Source: Burkholderiales bacterium (lineage in GTDB: Bacteria; Pseudomonadota; Gammaproteobacteria; Burkholderiales; SHXO01). From it: 64,000 nt of DNA. The stretch lies in NCBI GenBank assembly GCA_020854105.1, contig JADZGB010000040.1:1-64000 (forward strand). Direction: 5' to 3'. The position numbers and the translations under genes are program-made. The notes under the pieces were generated by a model. That model worked only from the letters and a program-made list of their open reading frames with translations, made no database searches and had not been told where the DNA came from. This document shows positions 27,556 to 38,153 of this stretch, piece by piece (within the stretch, counting starts at the first letter, position 1; every line of letters begins with the position of its first letter).

Positions 27556-29757
27556 GTGTTCGCGCGGCGAGGCGCGCGCACCGGCGATTCTCATACCTTG
27601 CTCTTCTCGACCCGCTCACTGTTCGGCATCGTCTGTCTGGCGCCAGCGCTCGCGCTCGCGCTGCCCGGCTACGAGCAGGTGCGCGGGCAGCACCTGAGCA
27701 GTGAAGCCGTCCTGCTCGACCGCCACGGGCAGCTCCTGCACGAGATGCGAGTGGACATGCTTGGCCGCCGCCTCGATTGGGCCACACTCGACCAGGTCTC
27801 GCCCAGCTTCCTGCGCGCCGTGGTGCGCGCCGAGGACAAGCGCTTCTACGAGCACGACGGAGTGGACTGGCTGGCACTCACCGACGCGGTGATCGACGGC
27901 ATGTTCTCGGATCGCCCGCGCGGGGCCAGCACCCTGTCGATGCAGGTGGCGGCCATGCTCGAGCAGAGCCTGAGGGCGCGCAAGGCGCACCGCACGGTCG
28001 GACAGAAGTGGGACCAGATCCAGGCGGCGCGCCAGCTCGAGCGCCACTGGAGCAAGCGCCAGATCCTGGAGGCGTATCTGAACCTCTCCACCTTCCGCGG
28101 AGAGGTGCAGGGCATCGGCGCGGCGGCGCGCGCACTATTCGGCAAGGACGCGAGCGGCCTGGACGAGCGCGAGTCGCTGCTGCTGGCCGTGCTGCTGCGC
28201 GGGCCCAACGCCAAACCCGACGTGGTGGCGAAGCGCGCCTGTGCCCTCGCCGTCACCATGCAGGCGGCAACCGCGTGCGAGGCGCTCGAGGCCCTGGCGC
28301 GCACGCAACTCGTGGGGGTGCCGGATATCGCCCCGCGTGCCACGCTCGCACCGCACGTTGCGCGGCAGCTGCTGAGCAAGGACAGGCGGCGCGCGGTCAC
28401 CACCCTGGACGCCGGAATCCAGGCGCTCGCCCTGGAGGCCGCCGAGCGCCAGCTGTCCGCCTTGTCCGGGCGCAACGTCGCCAACGCCGCCGTGCTGGTG
28501 CTGGACAACCGCAGTGCGGAGGTCCTGGCCTACGTCGGCAACGCCGGGACGGCGCCCACCGGCCGCTACGTCGACGGCGTGCGCGCTGCGCGCCAGGCCG
28601 GCTCCACCCTCAAGCCCTTCCTCTACGAACTGGCGATCGGGCAGCGCCTGCTCACCGCAGCCTCGCTGCTGGACGATTCGGCGGTCAACATCGTCACGCC
28701 CGGCGGCCTGTACGTGCCGCAGAACTACGACCGCAGCTTCAAGGGGCTGGTCAGCCTGCGCACGGCGCTGGCCGCTTCCCTGAACGTGCCGGCCGTGCGC
28801 ACGCTCACGCTGATGGGGCTGGACCTGCTGGTCGATCGCCTGCGTGCGGTCGGCTTCACCTCGCTGCGCCAGGACGGCGACTACTACGGCTACTCGCTCG
28901 CGCTGGGATCGCCCGAGGTCACGCTGTGGGAACTGGCCGGCGCCTATCGCACGCTCGCCGCCGGCGGCCTGCGGCGCAATCCGACGCTCGTGCCCGGGGC
29001 CGGCGAGCGCGGCGCACGGGTGCTGGATGCGGGCGCGGCGTCCATCGTCACCGACATCCTCTCGGACCGCAGCGCGCGCAGCACCACCTTCGGCCTGGAC
29101 AATCCGCTCGCCCCGCGCCATTGGGCGGCGGTGAAAACGGGCACCAGCAAGGACATGCGCGACAACTGGTGCGTGGGCTTCACCTCCCACTACACCGTGG
29201 CGGTATGGGTGGGCAACTTCGACGGCAGTCCGATGTGGGATGTCTCCGGCATCAGCGGGGCTGCGCCGCTGTGGCTGGAGCTGGTGAACGCGCTGCACCG
29301 CAATCTGCCCAGCACGCCGCCTGCCCTCCCAGGCGGGGTGGAGCGCGTGCACGTGGTGTTCGAGGGCGTGCCCGAACCCGAGCGCGAGGAACTGTTCCTG
29401 AGCGGCACGGAGGCCGCGCGCGTCGTCTACAAGGCCGGGGCAGCGGCCGCGCAGGCGCGCATCGTGTACCCTGCCGACGGCCAGATCGTCGCACTCGATT
29501 CCGACATTCCCGCCCACCTGCAACGCATGCGTTTTCGCGCGCAGGGCGGCGAGCGGCAGCGGCTGCACTGGCGCCTGAACGATCGGCCGGCACCCGACGA
29601 CGGGCTGTGGGAGCCGGCTCCCGGGCAGTGGTCGCTCTCGCTCGTGGACGAGGCGGGCATGCTGCGCGACCAGATCCGATTCGAGGTGCGCGGCAGCGCA
29701 GTCGACGGTGCCGGGCGGGCATCCGTCGACTCCGGCGAGTTTACCGGTCACCCCTGA
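27556..29757 (+). CDS. pbpC: Penicillin-binding protein 1C
   Basis: Transglycosylase domain RAVVRAEDKRFYEHDGVDWLAL...RGASTLSMQVA; transpeptidase RQAGSTLKPFLYELAI, AVKTGTSKDMRDNWCVGFTSHYTVAVWVGNFDG; C-terminal PBP1C domain. Start uncertain (GTG 27556 or TTG 27598). Confidence 0.93.
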   Translation: MFARRGARTGDSHTLLFSTRSLFGIVCLAPALALALPGYEQVRGQHLSSEAVLLDRHGQLLHEMRVDMLGRRLDWATLDQVSPSFLRAVVRAEDKRFYEHDGVDWLALTDAVIDGMFSDRPRGASTLSMQVAAMLEQSLRARKAHRTVGQKWDQIQAARQLERHWSKRQILEAYLNLSTFRGEVQGIGAAARALFGKDASGLDERESLLLAVLLRGPNAKPDVVAKRACALAVTMQAATACEALEALARTQLVGVPDIAPRATLAPHVARQLLSKDRRRAVTTLDAGIQALALEAAERQLSALSGRNVANAAVLVLDNRSAEVLAYVGNAGTAPTGRYVDGVRAARQAGSTLKPFLYELAIGQRLLTAASLLDDSAVNIVTPGGLYVPQNYDRSFKGLVSLRTALAASLNVPAVRTLTLMGLDLLVDRLRAVGFTSLRQDGDYYGYSLALGSPEVTLWELAGAYRTLAAGGLRRNPTLVPGAGERGARVLDAGAASIVTDILSDRSARSTTFGLDNPLAPRHWAAVKTGTSKDMRDNWCVGFTSHYTVAVWVGNFDGSPMWDVSGISGAAPLWLELVNALHRNLPSTPPALPGGVERVHVVFEGVPEPEREELFLSGTEAARVVYKAGAAAAQARIVYPADGQIVALDSDIPAHLQRMRFRAQGGERQRLHWRLNDRPAPDDGLWEPAPGQWSLSLVDEAGMLRDQIRFEVRGSAVDGAGRASVDSGEFTGHP

Positions 29758-29777
29758 CAGACTACCGCGAGGCCCCC

Positions 29778-30206
29778 ATGAAGCACGTCATCGTCGGCTC
29801 GATCCTGCTCTGCGCGCTGCTGGGCGCCTCTTCCGGCTGGACCGGGGACAAGCCGCAAGCGATCGAGATCCCGGTCAGGAAGCAGGGCGGCATCGAATAC
29901 GTCTCCGGCGGCTCGACCGACGCCGAGAAGAAGGCCATGCACAAGGTCGCCAACAGGTACCCGATGCAACTGGTGTTCACCGGTCCGGATCCGACACGGG
30001 AACTGGAGGGGGTGAAGATCACGGTCATCGACCTGCGCGGCGACCGGATCATCGACGCGGTGTCGGCGGGCCCCTGGTTCTACTTCAACCCGCCATCGGG
30101 GCGCTACACGATGAAGGCGCAGTACGCGGGCGAGAGCGTCGAGCGCACCGTCGACCTGGTGGGGCGCCGCTACATCGTCCTGGAGTTCCACTTCGACGGC
30201 GGCTGA
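29778..30206 (+). CDS. Small secreted protein, carboxypeptidase-regulatory-like fold
   Basis: Signal peptide; GPWFYFNPPSGRYTMKAQYAGESVERTVDLVGRRYIVLEFHF. Confidence 0.65.
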   Translation: MKHVIVGSILLCALLGASSGWTGDKPQAIEIPVRKQGGIEYVSGGSTDAEKKAMHKVANRYPMQLVFTGPDPTRELEGVKITVIDLRGDRIIDAVSAGPWFYFNPPSGRYTMKAQYAGESVERTVDLVGRRYIVLEFHFDGG

Positions 30207-30369
30207 GCGCGGCCGCTGCCATGGTTCCGGGCGGGCAGTCGGAATCCTCCATCGGGTCATGAAGTTGGCAGCGCCGGGCCAAGGCGCTGCTACAATCGCG
30301 CGCTGCTGTCCGACAGACCTCAACCGCCATAAAGCCATAAAGCCACAAACCACAAAGGGGAGGAAATCC

Positions 30370-31746
30370 ATGGCAAATGCCGTAGCTTCCGCGCAGTTCG
30401 AGAAGGCGACCTTCGACAAGGTCGCCTGGCGGCTGATACCGTTTCTGTTCCTGTGCTACATCGTCGCGTTTCTCGACCGCGTGAACGTCGGCTTCGCCAA
30501 GCTGCAGATGGCGCCCGACCTGCAGTTCAGCGACGTGGTCTACGGCTTCGGCGCGGGGGTCTTCTTCATCGGCTACTTCATCTTCGAGGTGCCGAGCAAC
30601 GTCATCCTCGAGCGCGTGGGCGCGCGCATGTGGATCGCGCGCATCATGATCACCTGGGGGATCATCTCGTCGCTGTTCATGTTCACCGGCGACATCCAGT
30701 GGGGCTCGGTCGCCGCGACGTTCAACTGCACCGACGCCGAGTTCACCTTCTACGTGCTGCGCTTCCTACTCGGTGTGGCCGAAGCGGGCTTCTTCCCCGG
30801 CATCATCCTGTACGTGACCTACTGGTTCCCCGGGCCACGGCGGGCCAAGATGATCGCGCTGTTCATGACCGCGATCGCCATCTCCAACGTGATCGGCTCG
30901 CCGATGTCGGGCGCGATCATGCAGTACATGGACGGCTACAACGGCTGGCGCGGCTGGCAGTGGATGTTCCTGCTCGAGGGCATTCCCTCGGTGATCATGG
31001 GAATCCTCGTGCTGCTGCTGCTGCCCAACGGTCCGCGCAAGGCCAAGTGGCTCACGCGCGAGGAGCAGGACCTGATCGTCAACGCGGTGCAGGCCGACGA
31101 AGCCTCGAAGAAGGACCTGGGCCAGCGCCACAGCTTCGCGGACGCGTTCAAGGACGCGCGCGTGTGGGCGCTGGCGGTGGTCTACTTCTGCGGCGTGGTG
31201 TGCTTCTACGCGGTCAACTTCTGGATGCCGACCATCATCCAGGAACTGGGCGTGGACAAGCAGGACTTCCTCAAGGTCGGCCTGATCAGCATGATCCCGT
31301 GGGGCGTGGCCGCCATCACCATGGTCTACTGGGGTGCGCACTCCGACCGTACCGGCGAGCGGCGCTGGCACGTTGCCTCGGGCCTGATCCTTGGCATCGC
31401 CGGCCTCCTGGTGCTGGCGTCGGTGGGGCACGCACCCATTCCCTCGATCATCGCGCTGACCATGGTGACGGTGGGGTTGCTGGCGTGGGTGGCGACGTTC
31501 TGGTCCCTGCCCACGGCATTCCTGTCGGGGACCGCGGCGGCAGCGGGCATCGCCTGGATCAACTCGGTCGGCAACCTGGGCGGGCACTTCGGGCCAGATC
31601 TGATCGGCCGTATCCGCGCCGCCAGCGGCGGGGCCAACGAGACGGCGTTCTTCGTGCTGGCCGCAGTGGCCGCGGTCGGCGTGCTGATCGTGATCTTCCT
31701 GCCCAAGACGCAGTCGTCCAAGGCCACGACGACCGCGCCGCACTGA
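30370..31746 (+). CDS. MFS transporter (anion:cation symporter family-like)
   Basis: RLIPFLFLCYIVAFLDRVNVGFAKLQM; GYFIFEVPSNVILERVGARMWIARIMITWGIIS; GVAEAGFFPGIILYVTYWFP. Confidence 0.93.
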   Translation: MANAVASAQFEKATFDKVAWRLIPFLFLCYIVAFLDRVNVGFAKLQMAPDLQFSDVVYGFGAGVFFIGYFIFEVPSNVILERVGARMWIARIMITWGIISSLFMFTGDIQWGSVAATFNCTDAEFTFYVLRFLLGVAEAGFFPGIILYVTYWFPGPRRAKMIALFMTAIAISNVIGSPMSGAIMQYMDGYNGWRGWQWMFLLEGIPSVIMGILVLLLLPNGPRKAKWLTREEQDLIVNAVQADEASKKDLGQRHSFADAFKDARVWALAVVYFCGVVCFYAVNFWMPTIIQELGVDKQDFLKVGLISMIPWGVAAITMVYWGAHSDRTGERRWHVASGLILGIAGLLVLASVGHAPIPSIIALTMVTVGLLAWVATFWSLPTAFLSGTAAAAGIAWINSVGNLGGHFGPDLIGRIRAASGGANETAFFVLAAVAAVGVLIVIFLPKTQSSKATTTAPH

Positions 31747-31796
31747 CCGGAGCAGCCACGGCCGGTCGCCTCGTGCGACCGGCCGGTCTGCCCGCC

Positions 31797-31810
31797 TTGA
31801 CCTGGGTCAA
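31797..31810. promoter_or_regulatory. FNR/Anr-type box TTGAC-CTGG-GTCAA
   Basis: Perfect inverted repeat about 65 bp upstream of ccoI. Confidence 0.75.
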
Positions 31811-31875
31811 CAGGGCTGCGCTCGCGCCGAATACCATGCACGCGTCCGGAAGTCGTGCGAGGGCAGGGAAGTTCA

Positions 31876-34419
31876 TTGAGTGCGATCGGCGATAACAGCC
31901 AGGATTGCTATCACTGCGGGCTGCCGGTGCCTGCCGGGAGTTCGTTCCGGGCGGTGATCGGCGGCGAGAGCCGCGCGATGTGCTGTGCCGGCTGCCAGGC
32001 CGTGGCGCAGACCATCGCGGGCGAGAACCTGGACGGCTACTACAGGAGCCGCACCGCGTTCGCGCCCGCCAGTGGCGACGGGGCGGAAGAGCTCGAACGC
32101 CTGCGCCTGTACGATCTGGACAGCGTACAGGCCGACTTCGTGCGTCGCGAGGGCGACATGCGCGAGGTGCAGCTGCTGCTCGAGGGCATCACCTGTTCGG
32201 CCTGCGTGTGGCTGAACGAGCAGCACCTGTCGCGCATGCCCGGGGTGCTGCTGGCGGAAGTCAACTACACCACGCACCGGGCCCTGGTGCGCTGGAACGC
32301 GACGCGGGTCCGGCTCTCGGAGATCCTCGAGGCAGTGCGCGCGATCGGCTATCGCGCCTTCCCGGCCACCGCGGCCGGCGCCGAGCAGGCGCGCCGCCGC
32401 GAGAACCGCAGCGCGCTGTGGCGCGTGTTCGTCGCCGGGTTCGGCATGATGCAGGTCATGATGTACGCGGTGCCGGAGTACCTGGCGGGCGATGGCACGA
32501 TGACGCCGGACATCGAGCGCCTCATGCGCATCGCCAGCTTCGTGCTCACCGTGCCGGTGGTGTTCTATTCGGCCGGCCTCTTCTTCCGGGGCGCGCTGCG
32601 CGACCTGCGCGCGCACCGTCTGGGCATGGACGTGCCCGTCGCACTGGGCATCGCGGTGAGTTTCGTCGCCAGCGTGATCGCCACCTTTGGTGAAGGCGGC
32701 GCGGTGTACTACGACTCCATCACCATGTTCGTGTTCTTCCTTCTCGGCGGGCGCTACCTGGAGATGCGCGCGCGCCAGAAGGCGGTCGCCAGCCTCGAGT
32801 ACCTGGACCGTGCGCTGCCCCTGGGCGCCCATCGCCTGAGCGCCTACCCTGCGAGCCACGAGACGGAGGAAATCCCCGCGGTGGCGCTGCGTGCGGGCGA
32901 TCTCGTCCTGATCAAGCCGGGCGAAGTGATTCCCGCCGACGGGGTGCTGGTGTCGGGCGAGACCGAGACCGACGAAGCGCTGCTCACCGGCGAGAGCCTG
33001 CCCGTGCTCAAGCGTGCCGGCGCAGCCCTGGTGGCCGGAGCGGTCAACCGGCTCAGTCCGGTGGTGATGCGGGTCGAGCGGGTCGGAGAGGGCACGCGTG
33101 CCTCCCACATCCGCCGGCTCACCGAGCGCGCGGCCGGACAGCGTCCGCCGATCGTGGAGATCACCGACCGCATCGCGGGGTGGTTCATCGCGGCCGTCCT
33201 GCTGATCGCTGCAGGTGCGACCCTCTACTGGCTGCAGGCGGACCCCGGGCGCGCGCTCTGGATCGGAGTGGCCGTGCTGGTCGTGACCTGTCCGTGTGCG
33301 CTGTCCCTGGCCACGCCCACCGCGCTCGCGGTCTCGGTCGGTACCCTGGCGCGGCGCGGCGTGGTGGTGACGCGCGTGCACGCGATCGAGGCGCTCGAGC
33401 GCGTGACGCACGTGGTGCTGGACAAGACCGGAACCCTGACGCAGGGGCGTCTGTCGCTCGCCGCGAGCGCGCTCGCACCGGGCGTCCCGGCCGAGCACGC
33501 GCTGAGTATCGCCGCCGCGCTCGAGCGCGGATCCGAGCATCCGATCGCGCAGGCCATCCTGCAGGCGGCAGAGCACCTCGGTGTATCGATCCGCGCCGCG
33601 GCGCAACTGCGCGCGATACCGGGCGCGGGCATGGAAGGCGTGGTGGACGGCATCCGCTACCGGCTCGGCAGCCGCCGCTACGTGGCGCAGATTGCCGGCG
33701 TGCTTCCGGCGACGGACGATGCCGGTGACGGCACCTCCGCGGTCTGGCTGGGCAGCGAGGGATGCTGGCTGGCGCGCTTCAATCTGCGCGATGCGCTGCG
33801 GCCCGAAGCGCGCGAAGTGGTGCAGGCGCTGCGGGCGCGCGGCAAGCGGGTTCTCGTGCTGAGCGGCGACGAGCCCACGGCGGTCGGCGCCCTGGCCCGC
33901 AGCCTGGGCATCGACGAGTTCGAGGGCGCGATGACGCCCGAGGGCAAGCAGGCACGGGTGCGTGCCCTGCAGGAGGCCGGCGCGGTGGTGGCGATGGTCG
34001 GCGATGGGGTCAACGACGCCCCCGTGCTGGCGCAGGCGCAGCTGTCGGTCGCGATGGGTTCGGGCGCCGTGGTATCGCAGGCCCAGTCGGACCTGGTGCT
34101 GCTGTCGGGACGCCTGGGCGGCCTGCTCGATGCGCTCGCGATCTCGCGCCGCACCCTGCGCGTGGTGCGCGAGAACCTGTGGTGGGCGACCCTGTACAAC
34201 GTGATCGCCCTCCCCCTGGCGGTGGCAGGCTACGTCACGCCGTGGATGGCCGGCATCGGCATGGCGGGCAGCTCGCTGCTGGTGGTGCTCAATGCGCTGC
34301 GTCTGATCGAAACGCGGGAGCGGCGGGAGGAGGGCCCGGCGGGCACGCAGCGGGGACGCACCGTTGCGGCAGCGCACCCCGCCGGCGCCGGCCCGGCCCC
34401 CGGTCCCGGGGCGCTGTAG
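31876..34419 (+). CDS. ccoI: Cu-translocating P-type ATPase for cbb3 oxidase assembly (CcoI/FixI)
   Basis: CYHCGLPVP, CCAGCQAVAQ, GITCSACVWLNEQHL, TCPCALSLATPTA (CPC), DKTGTLTQG, GDGVNDAPVLAQA; followed by ccoS. Confidence 0.93.
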   Translation: MSAIGDNSQDCYHCGLPVPAGSSFRAVIGGESRAMCCAGCQAVAQTIAGENLDGYYRSRTAFAPASGDGAEELERLRLYDLDSVQADFVRREGDMREVQLLLEGITCSACVWLNEQHLSRMPGVLLAEVNYTTHRALVRWNATRVRLSEILEAVRAIGYRAFPATAAGAEQARRRENRSALWRVFVAGFGMMQVMMYAVPEYLAGDGTMTPDIERLMRIASFVLTVPVVFYSAGLFFRGALRDLRAHRLGMDVPVALGIAVSFVASVIATFGEGGAVYYDSITMFVFFLLGGRYLEMRARQKAVASLEYLDRALPLGAHRLSAYPASHETEEIPAVALRAGDLVLIKPGEVIPADGVLVSGETETDEALLTGESLPVLKRAGAALVAGAVNRLSPVVMRVERVGEGTRASHIRRLTERAAGQRPPIVEITDRIAGWFIAAVLLIAAGATLYWLQADPGRALWIGVAVLVVTCPCALSLATPTALAVSVGTLARRGVVVTRVHAIEALERVTHVVLDKTGTLTQGRLSLAASALAPGVPAEHALSIAAALERGSEHPIAQAILQAAEHLGVSIRAAAQLRAIPGAGMEGVVDGIRYRLGSRRYVAQIAGVLPATDDAGDGTSAVWLGSEGCWLARFNLRDALRPEAREVVQALRARGKRVLVLSGDEPTAVGALARSLGIDEFEGAMTPEGKQARVRALQEAGAVVAMVGDGVNDAPVLAQAQLSVAMGSGAVVSQAQSDLVLLSGRLGGLLDALAISRRTLRVVRENLWWATLYNVIALPLAVAGYVTPWMAGIGMAGSSLLVVLNALRLIETRERREEGPAGTQRGRTVAAAHPAGAGPAPGPGAL

Positions 34420-34423
34420 CAGC

Positions 34424-34561
34424 ATGGACATCCTCTATCTGCTCATCCCGCTGAGCGTGGTGCTGGTCTTCCTGATCGGTGCGCTGTTCTGGTGGTCCGT
34501 GCGCAGCGGGCAGTTCGACGACCTCGAAGGCCCGGGTCACCGCATTCTCGACGACGACTAG
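34424..34561 (+). CDS. ccoS: cbb3-type oxidase assembly protein CcoS
   Basis: MDILYLLIPLSVVLVFLIGALFWWSVRSGQFDDLEGPGHRILDDD. Confidence 0.95.
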   Translation: MDILYLLIPLSVVLVFLIGALFWWSVRSGQFDDLEGPGHRILDDD

Positions 34562-34602
34562 CAGGTCGGCGCCCCGCAAAGCACGTCGTTTCTACACCCG
34601 TT

Positions 34603-34616
34603 TTGATCTACGTCAA
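34603..34616. promoter_or_regulatory. FNR/Anr-type box TTGAT-CTAC-GTCAA
   Basis: Inverted repeat upstream of ccoN. Confidence 0.85.
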
Positions 34617-34717
34617 TCGCACTGCAACACGGATCTTTAGCATCCGCATAGCCCCGCATCAGGCCCGGAGGGACGTGCCTGTCGCGGGTCGCCTGGTCCA
34701 AACATTGGGAGAAAAAA

Positions 34718-36190
34718 TTGTCCGCACAGGCCGCAGCATTCAACACCAGTTTCCCAGCTGGCGCCGGTACGACCACCTACAACTACACGGTGGTACGCCA
34801 GTTCGCCATCATGACCCTGGTGTGGGGCATCGTAGGCATGCTGGTGGGGGTGATCATCGCCGCCCAGCTGATGTTCCCTGATCTGACCTACGGGATTCCC
34901 TGGCTGTCGTACGGACGGCTGCGGCCATTGCACACCAACGCGGTGATCTTCGCCTTCGGCGGATCGGCGCTGTTCGCCACCAGCTACTACGTCGTCCAGC
35001 GCACCTGTCACGCGCGGCTGTTCGCCGGGCCTCTGGCGGCCTTCACCTTCTGGGGCTGGCAGCTCGTCATCGTCGGAGCGGCCATCACGCTGCCGCTGGG
35101 AATCACGACGTCGAAGGAGTACGCCGAACTCGAGTGGCCGCTCGACGTCCTCATCACTCTGGTATGGGTGTCGTACGCGGTGGTCTTCTTCGGCACCATC
35201 GCCAAGCGCAAGACCTCGCATATCTACGTCGCCAACTGGTTCTTCGGCGGCTTCATCCTGACCGTGGCGCTGCTGCACCTGGTCAACAGCGCCGCCATCC
35301 CCGCGACGCCGTGGAAATCCTATTCCGCCTACGCCGGCGCACAGGACGCGATGGTGCAGTGGTGGTACGGCCACAACGCGGTGGGCTTCTTCCTGACCGC
35401 CGGTTTCCTGGGAATGATGTACTACTTCGTGCCCAAGCAGGCCGACCGCCCGGTGTACAGCTACCGCCTGTCGGTGGTGCACTTCTGGGCGCTGATCTTC
35501 ACCTACATGTGGGCCGGTCCGCACCACCTGCACTACACCGCGCTGCCCGACTGGGCGCAGTCGCTGGGCATGGCGTTCTCGCTGATCCTGCTGGCGCCCT
35601 CGTGGGGCGGCATGATCAACGGCATCATGACCCTGTCCGGCGCGTGGCACAAACTGCGCACCGATCCGATCCTGAAGTTCCTCATCGTGTCGCTGTCCTT
35701 CTACGGCATGTCGACGTTCGAAGGGCCGATGATGTCGATCAAGACGGTCAACTCCCTCTCGCACTACACCGACTGGACCATCGGTCACGTGCACGCGGGG
35801 GCGCTCGGCTGGGTGGCGATGATCACCATCGGCAGCCTCTACTTCATGATCCCGCGCCTGTTCGGCCGAAGCGAGATGTATAGCACGAAGCTGGTCACCA
35901 CCCACTTCTGGGTGGCCACCATCGGCGTGGTGCTCTACATCGCGGCCATGTGGATCGCGGGCGTCATGCAGGGCCTGATGTGGCGTGCGGTCAACCCCGA
36001 CGACGGCACGCTGACCTATACCTTCGTGGAGAGCGTCAAGTCCACCTATCCCTTCTACGCCATCCGTCTGCTCGGCGGCGTGATGTTCCTGGGCGGCATG
36101 CTGATCATGGCCTACAACACGTACAAGACGGTGGCGAGCGGCAAGGCGGTCGACGCACCGGTCCTGCAACCGGCCCCTGCGCACGCCTGA
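34718..36190 (+). CDS. ccoN: cbb3-type cytochrome c oxidase subunit I
   Basis: [68 protein letters not shown] start. Confidence 0.98.
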   Translation: MSAQAAAFNTSFPAGAGTTTYNYTVVRQFAIMTLVWGIVGMLVGVIIAAQLMFPDLTYGIPWLSYGRLRPLHTNAVIFAFGGSALFATSYYVVQRTCHARLFAGPLAAFTFWGWQLVIVGAAITLPLGITTSKEYAELEWPLDVLITLVWVSYAVVFFGTIAKRKTSHIYVANWFFGGFILTVALLHLVNSAAIPATPWKSYSAYAGAQDAMVQWWYGHNAVGFFLTAGFLGMMYYFVPKQADRPVYSYRLSVVHFWALIFTYMWAGPHHLHYTALPDWAQSLGMAFSLILLAPSWGGMINGIMTLSGAWHKLRTDPILKFLIVSLSFYGMSTFEGPMMSIKTVNSLSHYTDWTIGHVHAGALGWVAMITIGSLYFMIPRLFGRSEMYSTKLVTTHFWVATIGVVLYIAAMWIAGVMQGLMWRAVNPDDGTLTYTFVESVKSTYPFYAIRLLGGVMFLGGMLIMAYNTYKTVASGKAVDAPVLQPAPAHA

Positions 36191-36215
36191 GCCCACGGTC
36201 AAGGAGAACGACGAA

Positions 36216-36839
36216 ATGGCAGTACAGACATCCGGGCACGAGTATCTCGAGAAGAACCTGACCCCGCTCGTCATCCTGATCATCCTGGTGGTGAGCGTGG
36301 CCGGGCTGGTGGAGATCGTGCCGCTCTTCTTCCAGCGCAGCACCACCGAGCCGGTGCAGGGCCTGACGCCCTATCCGGCGCTGCAGCTGGTCGGACGCGA
36401 CATCTACATCCGGGAGGGCTGCAACAACTGCCACTCCCAGATGATCCGGCCCTTCCGTGCCGAGACGGAACGCTACGGCCACTACTCCGTCGCGGGCGAA
36501 TTCGTCTACGACCGGCCGTTCCTCTGGGGGAGCAAGCGCACCGGGCCCGACCTGCACCGCGTGGGCGGCAGGTACAGCGACGAATGGCACCGCCTGCATC
36601 TGATGCAGCCGCGCGACGTGGTGCCCGAGTCCAACATGCCCGCCTATCCCTGGCTGGCAAAGAGTTCCGTGGCGGACGATCCGATCGAGGCGAAGATGAA
36701 CGCGCTGCGTACGGTGGGCGTGCCGTACACCGACGAAGACGTGGCGGGTGCGAAGGCCGCGCTGGAAGGCAAGACCGAGATGGACGCGGTGATTGCCTAC
36801 CTGCAGGGCCTGGGTACCGCGCTCCAGGGAGTGAAGTGA
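36216..36839 (+). CDS. ccoO: cbb3-type cytochrome c oxidase subunit II
   Basis: [66 protein letters not shown]. Confidence 0.98.
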   Translation: MAVQTSGHEYLEKNLTPLVILIILVVSVAGLVEIVPLFFQRSTTEPVQGLTPYPALQLVGRDIYIREGCNNCHSQMIRPFRAETERYGHYSVAGEFVYDRPFLWGSKRTGPDLHRVGGRYSDEWHRLHLMQPRDVVPESNMPAYPWLAKSSVADDPIEAKMNALRTVGVPYTDEDVAGAKAALEGKTEMDAVIAYLQGLGTALQGVK

Positions 36840-36841
36840 CC

Positions 36842-37030
36842 ATGGATGTCAACGATCTGCGGGCCCTGTGGACCCTGCTGAGCTTTCTCGTCTTCGCCGG
36901 CATCGCGGTGTGGGCGTACAGCTCCTGGCCGAAGCAGCGATTCGAGGCGGCGGCACGCCTGCCTCTGGACGACGATCAGCCCCTTGCGCACGCTCAGCCG
37001 GCGCGAGCACACACCATGACGGAGAAGTAG
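36842..37030 (+). CDS. ccoQ: cbb3-type oxidase subunit CcoQ
   Basis: MDVNDLRALWTLLSFLVFAGIAVWAYSSWPKQRFEAAARLPLDDD, between ccoO and ccoP. Confidence 0.9.
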   Translation: MDVNDLRALWTLLSFLVFAGIAVWAYSSWPKQRFEAAARLPLDDDQPLAHAQPARAHTMTEK

Positions 37031-37031
37031 C

Positions 37032-37934
37032 GTGAACGAGTTCACGAGCGGATTCTGGAGTGCCTACATCACGGTGATCACCATCGCCAGCATCCTCGGC
37101 TGCGGCCTGCTGCTGTGGAAGCTGTCCACCAAACGCCTCTCCCCGGGACAGAAGGCGGACGTGATGGGCCACGTCTGGGACGAGAATCTCGAGGAGTACA
37201 ACAACCCGCTGCCGCGCTGGTGGATGTGGCTGTTCTGGATCACCCTGGTGTTCGCGGCGGTCTACCTGGTGCTGTACCCCGGCCTGGGCAGCTACGCCGG
37301 GGTGCTGAACTGGTCGTCCACCGGCCAGTGGGAGAAGGAGCAGGCGCGCGCGGCGGAGCGCTTCGAACCGAAGTTCGCGCAATACGCCTCCATGGACATC
37401 CCTGCCGTCGCGGCCGATCCCGCGGCGCGCGAGATGGGCCAGCGCATGTTCCTCAACTACTGTGCACAGTGCCACGCCTCCGACGCGCGCGGTGGGCGCG
37501 GCTTTCCGAATCTGGCCGACAAGGACTGGCTCTACGGCGGTACACCCGAGGCCATCGTGGCCACCATCACCCAGGGGCGTACGGGCATCATGCCGCCCTG
37601 GCCGCAGCTGGGCGAGGAGGGGATCGGCAACGTGACCCACTACGTCCTGCAGATGGGCGGCCGCACGCACGACGGCATCAAGGCCGTTCAGGGCAAGGAC
37701 GTCTACGCCGCCAACTGCGCGGCCTGCCACGGCGCCGACGGAACCGGCAATCCCGCGCTGGGCGCGCCGAACCTGACCGACGAAACCTGGCTGTACGGCG
37801 GCGGGGAAAGCACGATCGTGGAGAGCATCACCAGGGGTCGCAACGGTCACATGCCGGCCTGGGGTCAGTTCCTGGGGCCGAACAAGACCCATCTGCTGGC
37901 CGCCTACGTCTACGGGCTGTCCCAAGGAAAGTAG
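37032..37934 (+). CDS. ccoP: cbb3-type cytochrome c oxidase subunit III (diheme)
   Basis: HVWDENLEEYNNPLPRWWMWLFWITLVFAAVYLVLYPGLG; two CxxCH motifs (CAQCH, CAACH). Confidence 0.98.
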   Translation: MNEFTSGFWSAYITVITIASILGCGLLLWKLSTKRLSPGQKADVMGHVWDENLEEYNNPLPRWWMWLFWITLVFAAVYLVLYPGLGSYAGVLNWSSTGQWEKEQARAAERFEPKFAQYASMDIPAVAADPAAREMGQRMFLNYCAQCHASDARGGRGFPNLADKDWLYGGTPEAIVATITQGRTGIMPPWPQLGEEGIGNVTHYVLQMGGRTHDGIKAVQGKDVYAANCAACHGADGTGNPALGAPNLTDETWLYGGGESTIVESITRGRNGHMPAWGQFLGPNKTHLLAAYVYGLSQGK

Positions 37935-38153
37935 GCCGCCAGGCAGGGGCCGGAGGCGGGCGCCGCCTCTCTCCCCCCTGCCTGCATCGTGATACCGATC
38001 GGCAGACGCGGCGTGTGCGGCGCGCCGGCGTCCGACCGGATACCATCGTGACTCCGGTCGCCGACGTGGCATGCGCAGGGCGCCAGTCCGCGATTTCGTG
38101 ACATCATTTCCGGCCGCATCTTCCGGTCCCCAGCCACAGCTCCGGCCTCGAGC

